Assembly: GCA_018222985.1 (NCBI GenBank)
Contig: JAAEZG010000007.1
Location: forward strand, 124,001 to 188,000
From: Gammaproteobacteria bacterium
GTDB lineage: Bacteria; Pseudomonadota; Gammaproteobacteria; Enterobacterales; Alteromonadaceae
Reading direction: 5' to 3'
DNA length: 64,000 bases
A program made the position numbers and the translations under genes. Below are positions 63,832 through 64,000 of this stretch, one piece after another. The stretch's first letter is position 1. Every line of letters starts with the position of its first letter. The notes beneath the pieces are model-generated. The model ran no database searches. It was given only the letters and a program-made list of their open reading frames with translations, and was not told where the DNA came from.

Positions 63832-64000
63832 ATGGTCCTTAATAAAAAGGGTATGAAATGAACCGTTATCTTATCACGATCACCTTACTTACGTTGAGCA
63901 ATGTTTTATGACATGGGATTATTTATGGGCTGGGCTGTGTATTTGTGGCGCAGTATTTTTTATTATGCGGAGTAAGTTAACGGGATAATTGAGTTTACAA

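Noticed and set aside
63858-63988. Two tiny overlapping ORFs (MNRYLITITLLTLSNVL; MTWDYLWAGLCICGAVFFIMRSKLTG) with an ATGA overlap
   Set aside because: Very short, close to the window edge, and without downstream context; possible small membrane peptides but not supportable here.

Overview
The window is a gammaproteobacterial housekeeping chromosome segment. The protein sequences and gene order look Alteromonadales/Idiomarina-like, but that is an impression and was not searched. Left to right it holds: a truncated M16 protease; bamE-recN-nadK (minus) divergent from grpE-dnaK-dnaJ; a 7-gene legionaminic/sialic-acid-type nonulosonate cluster inserted after dnaJ; an M48 peptidase; a dicarboxylate symporter; dapB-carAB-greA; a small divergent phage-type regulator pair (Ner-like and CI-like) between greA and yhbY; rlmE-ftsH-folP-glmM-tpiA-secG; tRNA-Leu(GAG); initiator tRNA-Met; rimP-nusA-infB-rbfA-truB-rpsO-pnp-nlpI; a secreted zincin-like protein; MAPEG; and the minus-strand series lipA-lipB-ybeD-dacA-rlpA-mltB-rodA-mrdA-rlmH-rsfS-nadD-holA-lptE-leuS-lnt-corC-ybeY-ybeZ-miaB, ending in an EamA transporter. 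The most unusual signals are: (1) an orphan CI/Ner-like switch with three operator-like palindromes spaced exactly 20 and 30 bp, one overlapping the CI-like start codon; (2) a perfect intrinsic-terminator hairpin inside the truB coding sequence; (3) tandem terminators between metY and rimP-nusA; (4) a dispersed GATATTGGATATTAG inverted-repeat element, present upstream of the symporter (with a 46-bp tandem duplication) and in the pnp leader; (5) three 14-bp iterons upstream of dacA; (6) good sigma32-type promoters before grpE, dnaK and rlmE-ftsH. No CRISPR array, transposase or integrase was seen.
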